A stretch of DNA of 64,000 nt from Firmicutes bacterium TM09-10. Lineage in GTDB: Bacteria > Bacillota > Clostridia > Lachnospirales > Lachnospiraceae. The translations under genes and the position numbers were made by a program. The notes beneath the pieces are model-generated. The model did not search any database. It had not been told where the DNA came from and worked only from the letters and a program-made list of their open reading frames with translations. Below are positions 60,577 to 64,000 of this stretch, piece after piece. The stretch lies in assembly GCA_003481005.1 (NCBI GenBank), contig QUKC01000006.1, forward strand, positions 62,001 through 126,000, given 5' to 3'. Position 1 is the first letter of the stretch; each line of letters opens with the position of its first letter.

Positions 60577-61377
60577 TTATCTGCCAAAAATCCGATCATA
60601 GCCATAAGGCAGAGGCCGTTCGAACAGATCCGGCCATCGAATGCTCTCTACCACGCCTTCCGTCTTTTCTGCCGCTTCCTGATTGTCCGGATTATCCGGG
60701 ATTCGGTTCTCACACTGCACATTTTCACAGCTGTCGCATACACCGGCGCAGCGGACGCCCTCCTTTGTCAATTCTGTCCAGAACACGACGCTTTTTTTCG
60801 GGATCAGGCAAAGGCTTTCATTGCAGGTAATGTAGGAAGCGGTGTATTGACCATTGCAGTCAAGCAGTTTCAGCAGCGCCGGAAGCTGTTCGATCGGCTC
60901 GCTGCTGCTTCCCAAAAAGCTCATCTGCTTCACAAACCATCCGGTTCTTCGATGAATTTCCGCATGGAACCGGCTATAGGCTTCCATCAGAGCTTCTCCG
61001 GCGAGTGTTTCAACCATATAACTTTCCAGCAGCATGTCCTGCTCTTGAAGCTTTTCCTGCAACTCGTCCACTCCTTTTCCAAGTGTCATGGATGCTGCCA
61101 GTCGATCTTCTTTTTCCGGGCACGCTGCGAACCGGCAGCTGATCTGATCGCTGCAGGCATCCTTTAGCCGGGTGCACAGCTGCTTGAGCTGCTCACGCTC
61201 GTCTTCCGGAAAATGATAGCGTGCAAGCGTCCGTGCTGTAAGGAGCGCAGTATCCGCAATCGGAAGCACTACAGATTGCGGCATAGCGTAAGCGGTTGGA
61301 ATGACGGATTGCGCAGAGGATGCGCCTGCAGGCTGACGCGCCGATTGCGCAGAGGATGTGCCCTGCAGCCCAATCAT
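60577..61377 (-). CDS. divergent cobalamin-dependent methionine synthase reactivation-domain-like protein
   Basis: 266 residues. The core VVLPIADTALLTARTL, AASMTLGKGVDELQEKL, ESYMVETLAGEALMEAY, PALLKLLD, CLIPKKSVVFW and GVCDSCENVQCENR follow the order seen in stand-alone MetH activation-domain proteins of Clostridia (TLG.GVD, EAY, P.KSV and the CxxC..C end). The usual RxxPGYGD core is weak. N-terminal residues 4-27 are a tandem-repeat product (SSAQSARQPAGASSAQS). Starts in an ATGA overlap with the phosphatase gene. Identification is from pattern only. Confidence 0.5.
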   Translation of the reverse strand: MIGLQGTSSAQSARQPAGASSAQSVIPTAYAMPQSVVLPIADTALLTARTLARYHFPEDEREQLKQLCTRLKDACSDQISCRFAACPEKEDRLAASMTLGKGVDELQEKLQEQDMLLESYMVETLAGEALMEAYSRFHAEIHRRTGWFVKQMSFLGSSSEPIEQLPALLKLLDCNGQYTASYITCNESLCLIPKKSVVFWTELTKEGVRCAGVCDSCENVQCENRIPDNPDNQEAAEKTEGVVESIRWPDLFERPLPYGYDRIFGR

Positions 61378-62093
61378 AACGGACGCTCCTGCAGAATCTC
61401 CGCAAAATATCCCATGTGGGACACCGGCTCCCCGGCGCAGTACAGATGAGACGTGTCTCCCAGCATCTGCGTCCGGAACATCCCATAGCCCTGCTCCACC
61501 TCTTCCGCACTCACAACCGTCACGGAAGACGGCGGCAGAAACATCGTATGATTCAGACACACCGGAGAAATGGAAAGCAGATGGGACAGCATATAAAATG
61601 TCACTCCCATATGGCAGAACAGCACGATTGTGTCCTCATTATGCTGCTTCGTGCGATATAAGCGTCCCTCCCTGTGGTAGCCGTGTTTTGCGAGGATGCC
61701 GTCTAAGCCATCGCAGACTTTCTGATAGGTCTCTGCAACCGGCCCGCTTTTCATCAGATCCGTTTCCAGAAAACGATCTATATTCAGCAAATCCGGCTCT
61801 TTTGTCCAGTAAGCAGGCTTTAAATCCCAGCTCAGCCGGTTCTTTCCGGTTTCCGGGTCAACGACACAGGCATCGAATTCGCGCATCCAATCACATGTCA
61901 CTGCCTCCCTGCCGCATTCCTTCAGCGTAAACGAAGCAGTATCCTTCGCCCTGCCAAGCGGCGAGCAGTAAAATTCATCCACCTTCCAACGCTTCGTGCG
62001 CTCAGCAAGAAGCTTCGCTTCCCGCCAGCCCTTTTCTGTCAGGCTGTCAATTGAATAATCCGGTTCTGCATGCCGGATAAAAATCAGTCGCAT
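61374..62093 (-). CDS. histidine phosphatase family protein (phosphoglycerate-mutase-like)
   Basis: 239 residues. Catalytic LIFIRHAEPDYS (RHG-type, here RHAE), SPLGRAKDTASFTL and VLFCHMGVTFYMLSH supply the two histidines and arginines. Small-molecule or protein phosphatase; substrate unknown. The ATG at 62093 follows AGGAGGAG. Coupled to the MetH-reactivation-like gene by a 4-nt overlap. Confidence 0.88.
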   Translation of the reverse strand: MRLIFIRHAEPDYSIDSLTEKGWREAKLLAERTKRWKVDEFYCSPLGRAKDTASFTLKECGREAVTCDWMREFDACVVDPETGKNRLSWDLKPAYWTKEPDLLNIDRFLETDLMKSGPVAETYQKVCDGLDGILAKHGYHREGRLYRTKQHNEDTIVLFCHMGVTFYMLSHLLSISPVCLNHTMFLPPSSVTVVSAEEVEQGYGMFRTQMLGDTSHLYCAGEPVSHMGYFAEILQERPL

Positions 62094-62304
62094 CGACCTT
62101 CTCCTCCTTTTGTATCTCCCCATTTTTCAAATTGCTATGCAGTTTTTTCTGCTATGCAGCAAACATGTTTTCATGTTACTCCATTTCCACGGAAAAATCC
62201 AGCGCCAATTCTGCGTTCCGGCAGCGTAGCGCAGTGAAATTTTTTACGAATACCAACCGCATTCCGCGCAGCGCGCTCTGTGCTTCCATCCCAGATACCG
62301 CGTT

Positions 62305-62856
62305 TTATCCGACGGTGCCCGGTGCATCCTGCTTCTCCTGTGTCCGACGGGCGTCCCGCAGGCAGCGCGAAAAAACCGCATATCCCAGCAGCGCACCCAC
62401 GCAGTTCAGCAAAATATCATCCACATCAAATGCGCCGAATGCCGTAAAAAGCTGAAACAGCTCGATACAGCAGACAAGCACGAACGCGTCCAGAAACAGA
62501 ATCCAGAATCGGCGGCTCTCCTTTTGCAGAAACGGCAATAAGAAGCCAAGCGGCACAAAAGCAAGCACGTTGCCGAAAAGATTTTCAAAGCTGTTTAATT
62601 TTCCCCAGTAACGGATATACATCCGAATCGTCTTAAATAAAGTGAAGTTGGCGGTTCCTAGTCCCTCCCAGACAACCTCCTTTGTCCAGGAAGCAGTGAT
62701 CGCCTCCAGCCGCGCAAGGGGATACTTAAAAACAATCACCTTGAGCAGCACAAGAATATAAAAGAAAAACACAGTCCTGAGGATGTGCTTTGTTTTCCGA
62801 CTGCTTTCATCCTCTGCAAAAAGACTGTGTCCCAGTTGATTCCATATCTTTTTCAT
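62305..62856 (-). CDS. VanZ-family membrane protein
   Basis: 183 residues with four to five TM helices; ENLFGNVLAFVPLGFLLPFL, VCCIELFQLFTAFGAFDVDDILLNCVGALLGYAVF (core GAFDVDDILLN) are the VanZ signature. VanZ-like proteins affect teicoplanin and antimicrobial peptide susceptibility. It starts 9 nt after truA. The 211 bp downstream contain short inverted repeats and no gene. Confidence 0.9.
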   Translation of the reverse strand: MKKIWNQLGHSLFAEDESSRKTKHILRTVFFFYILVLLKVIVFKYPLARLEAITASWTKEVVWEGLGTANFTLFKTIRMYIRYWGKLNSFENLFGNVLAFVPLGFLLPFLQKESRRFWILFLDAFVLVCCIELFQLFTAFGAFDVDDILLNCVGALLGYAVFSRCLRDARRTQEKQDAPGTVG

Positions 62857-62865
62857 AAAGATCCT

Positions 62866-63606
62866 CTACTGATAATAAACCTCCATCAGGCAAAGTCCGG
62901 ACGCCGGTGCCAGCATTCCCGCCTTCTGCCGGTCTTTTCCGTCCAGAATCGCAGCAATTTCTTCCGGTCTGCGCACCCCGAGACCGACCTCCACCAGTGC
63001 TCCGGTCAGAATGCGGACCATATGGAACAAAAATCCGTCTCCCCGAAAAGAAATCCGGATATCCGCGCCGTTTTGCTCGAACAAAATGGACTCTATCGAG
63101 CGGACAGTCGATTTTTTCTTGTTTTTTGCGGAGGTAAACGCTGCAAAATCATGCGTCCCGACCAGATACTTCGCCGCTGTTTTCATCGCATCTACATCTA
63201 ACTGCTGTTCGATCTGCCATACCAGCCGTCTGTCAAACACCGCCGGGATTTTGCTGTTGTGAATCCGGTAGCAATAGGTCTTACCGACCGCATTTAAACG
63301 CGCGTGGAACCTGGGAGCAGCCTCCTGACAGGAAATAACCGCCACATCCTCCGGCAGATACTGGTTCAGCTTATCCAGAAGCTCTTCGCAGGAAAGCTCC
63401 GTATTCATATGGAAATTCGCGGTCTGCCCCAGGGCGTGCACACCTGCATCCGTCCTGCCGGATGCCTGGATTTCCACCGGAGTCCCCGCAATTTTTGAAA
63501 GCAGCGCCTCGAATTTTCCCTGCAGCGTGTTCTGAGTCGTCCCCTGCCGCTGCCAGCCCTGATATCTGGTTCCTTCGTATTGAATCACAATTCTAAAGTT
63601 GCGCAA
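62866..63606 (-). CDS. truA: tRNA pseudouridine(38-40) synthase TruA
   Basis: 246 residues. QYEGTRYQGWQRQ at the N-terminus, the catalytic Asp in ASGRTDAGVHALGQ, FRGDGFLFHMVRILTGALVEVG near the C-terminus. The start chosen is TTG at 63606 (MRNFRIVIQYEG), 5 nt after GGAGG; a TTG eleven codons upstream has no spacing to its GAGG. Lies 51 nt after the AI-2E family gene. Confidence 0.95.
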   Translation of the reverse strand: MRNFRIVIQYEGTRYQGWQRQGTTQNTLQGKFEALLSKIAGTPVEIQASGRTDAGVHALGQTANFHMNTELSCEELLDKLNQYLPEDVAVISCQEAAPRFHARLNAVGKTYCYRIHNSKIPAVFDRRLVWQIEQQLDVDAMKTAAKYLVGTHDFAAFTSAKNKKKSTVRSIESILFEQNGADIRISFRGDGFLFHMVRILTGALVEVGLGVRRPEEIAAILDGKDRQKAGMLAPASGLCLMEVYYQ

Positions 63607-63657
63607 ATCATCCTCCACTCTGCGGGCGCAGCGCGCCAAACCTCACGACAACGTTTT

Positions 63658-64000
63658 TTATTCCTTTTTCTCCGAAATCTCTGCCTTATCCTCCGGGGTC
63701 AGGCGCCGGAACCGGTTAAAGCCATGCACCAGGATCCGCACGCTGTCAATGGTTGTGTCAAAAAATCCTGCCTGATACATATTGGCAACAATAATGCCTG
63801 CCGGAACTGCCAGGATCATGCCGGCAACGCTGCCTACCTTATAACCGATAAAGATCAGAAACAGGGTCGGAAGCGGCGGAACGCCAATGGAATCCCCAAC
63901 AATTTTCGGCTGGATGAGCTGACGCAAAAGCTGTCCAACTCCCCAGATGATCAGCAGCCCGATAGCCATTTTAAAGTCTCCGCCAAGCACCTTGATCACT
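63658..64000 (-). CDS. AI-2E family / YtvI-like membrane protein, C-terminal part
   Basis: The last 113 codons of a gene that begins beyond the right edge. QLLRQLIQPKIVGDSIGVPPLPTLFLIFIGYKVGSVAGMILAVPAGII (core QPKIVGDSIGVPPL) is the conserved C-terminal block of the AI-2E exporter family, closest to the sporulation membrane protein YtvI. Ends in a charged tail EDKAEISEKKE. Confidence 0.85.
   Translation of the reverse strand, partial: VIKVLGGDFKMAIGLLIIWGVGQLLRQLIQPKIVGDSIGVPPLPTLFLIFIGYKVGSVAGMILAVPAGIIVANMYQAGFFDTTIDSVRILVHGFNRFRRLTPEDKAEISEKKE

Noticed and set aside
62094..62304. Small gene or RNA in the gap after the VanZ gene
   Set aside because: Only short repeats (two CATAGCA units, a GCGCGCTGCGCG dyad); no ribosome site plus open frame and no clear terminator.
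1..64000. tRNA, rRNA, tmRNA, CRISPR, insertion sequence or prophage genes
   Set aside because: Looked for in all gaps; none has the needed conserved sequence, regular direct repeats with spacers, or transposase/integrase motifs.

Overview
The window reads as chromosome of a low-to-mid G+C Gram-positive anaerobe of the class Clostridia, most like Lachnospiraceae (inference; no rRNA or tRNA gene is present to place it). Reasons: strong AGGAGG ribosome sites, frequent TTG/GTG starts, a MurE with the DAP-type DNPR motif, a PASTA kinase/PP2C pair, ECF vitamin transporters, a YtvI-like AI-2E family protein and bmr-type heterodimeric exporters. No insertion sequence, prophage, CRISPR array or rRNA/tRNA gene was seen. 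Nearly all genes lie on the minus strand.

Layout. 1-2.3 kb: start of the division cluster (mraZ-rsmH, with a four-repeat MraZ operator) and ychF. 2.6-4.0 kb: a plus-strand sodium:neurotransmitter-type symporter. 4.1-16.7 kb: two linked housekeeping operons, murE-priA-def-fmt-yugP-like-rsmB-rlmN and prpC-prkC-rsgA, separated by a hairpin that overlaps the second promoter. 16.8-19.7 kb: secG, rnr, smpB. 19.9-27.4 kb: a complete peptide ABC importer (oppA-B-C-D-F plus a small membrane protein). 27.6-29.1 kb: a membrane protein and an HTH protein with a C-terminal domain that resembles one from mobile-element polyvalent proteins. 29.3-35.4 kb: a second complete importer (oppB-C-D-F-A) whose binding protein appears circularly permuted, followed by pepF. 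37.2-40.8 kb: a ytr-like GntR/ABC ATPase/permease operon. 41.1-47 kb (plus strand): CDF exporter, mntP, and a heterodimeric ABC exporter preceded by a leader peptide and attenuator. 47.1-49.7 kb: thiN, a TPR protein and an orphan prepilin-peptidase-like protein. 50.1-51.5 kb: ECF S component plus pyridoxal kinase (vitamin B6 salvage). 51.6-54.4 kb: a PadR-led envelope-stress-like operon. 54.8-56.9 kb: a THF riboswitch controlling folT and a glycoside hydrolase. 57-64 kb: a second heterodimeric ABC exporter, a divergent methionine-synthase-reactivation-like protein, a histidine phosphatase, a VanZ-like protein, truA and a truncated AI-2E family gene.

The most unusual material is (1) the binding protein at 29312-31102, whose canonical C-terminal 70-80 residues sit after the signal peptide while its own C-terminus stops exactly where that segment should begin; (2) a 35-bp palindromic element found at least five times, always in the same orientation just after a stop codon and usually just before an intrinsic terminator, with compensatory changes; (3) a 23-codon leader peptide, a terminator and a 12-bp antiterminator pairing upstream of an ABC multidrug exporter; (4) a 94-bp three-hairpin repeat placed 8 nt before two unrelated start codons; and (5) two intergenic blocks that share the same order of hairpins and linkers although the hairpin arms differ. 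None of these could be searched against a database here.
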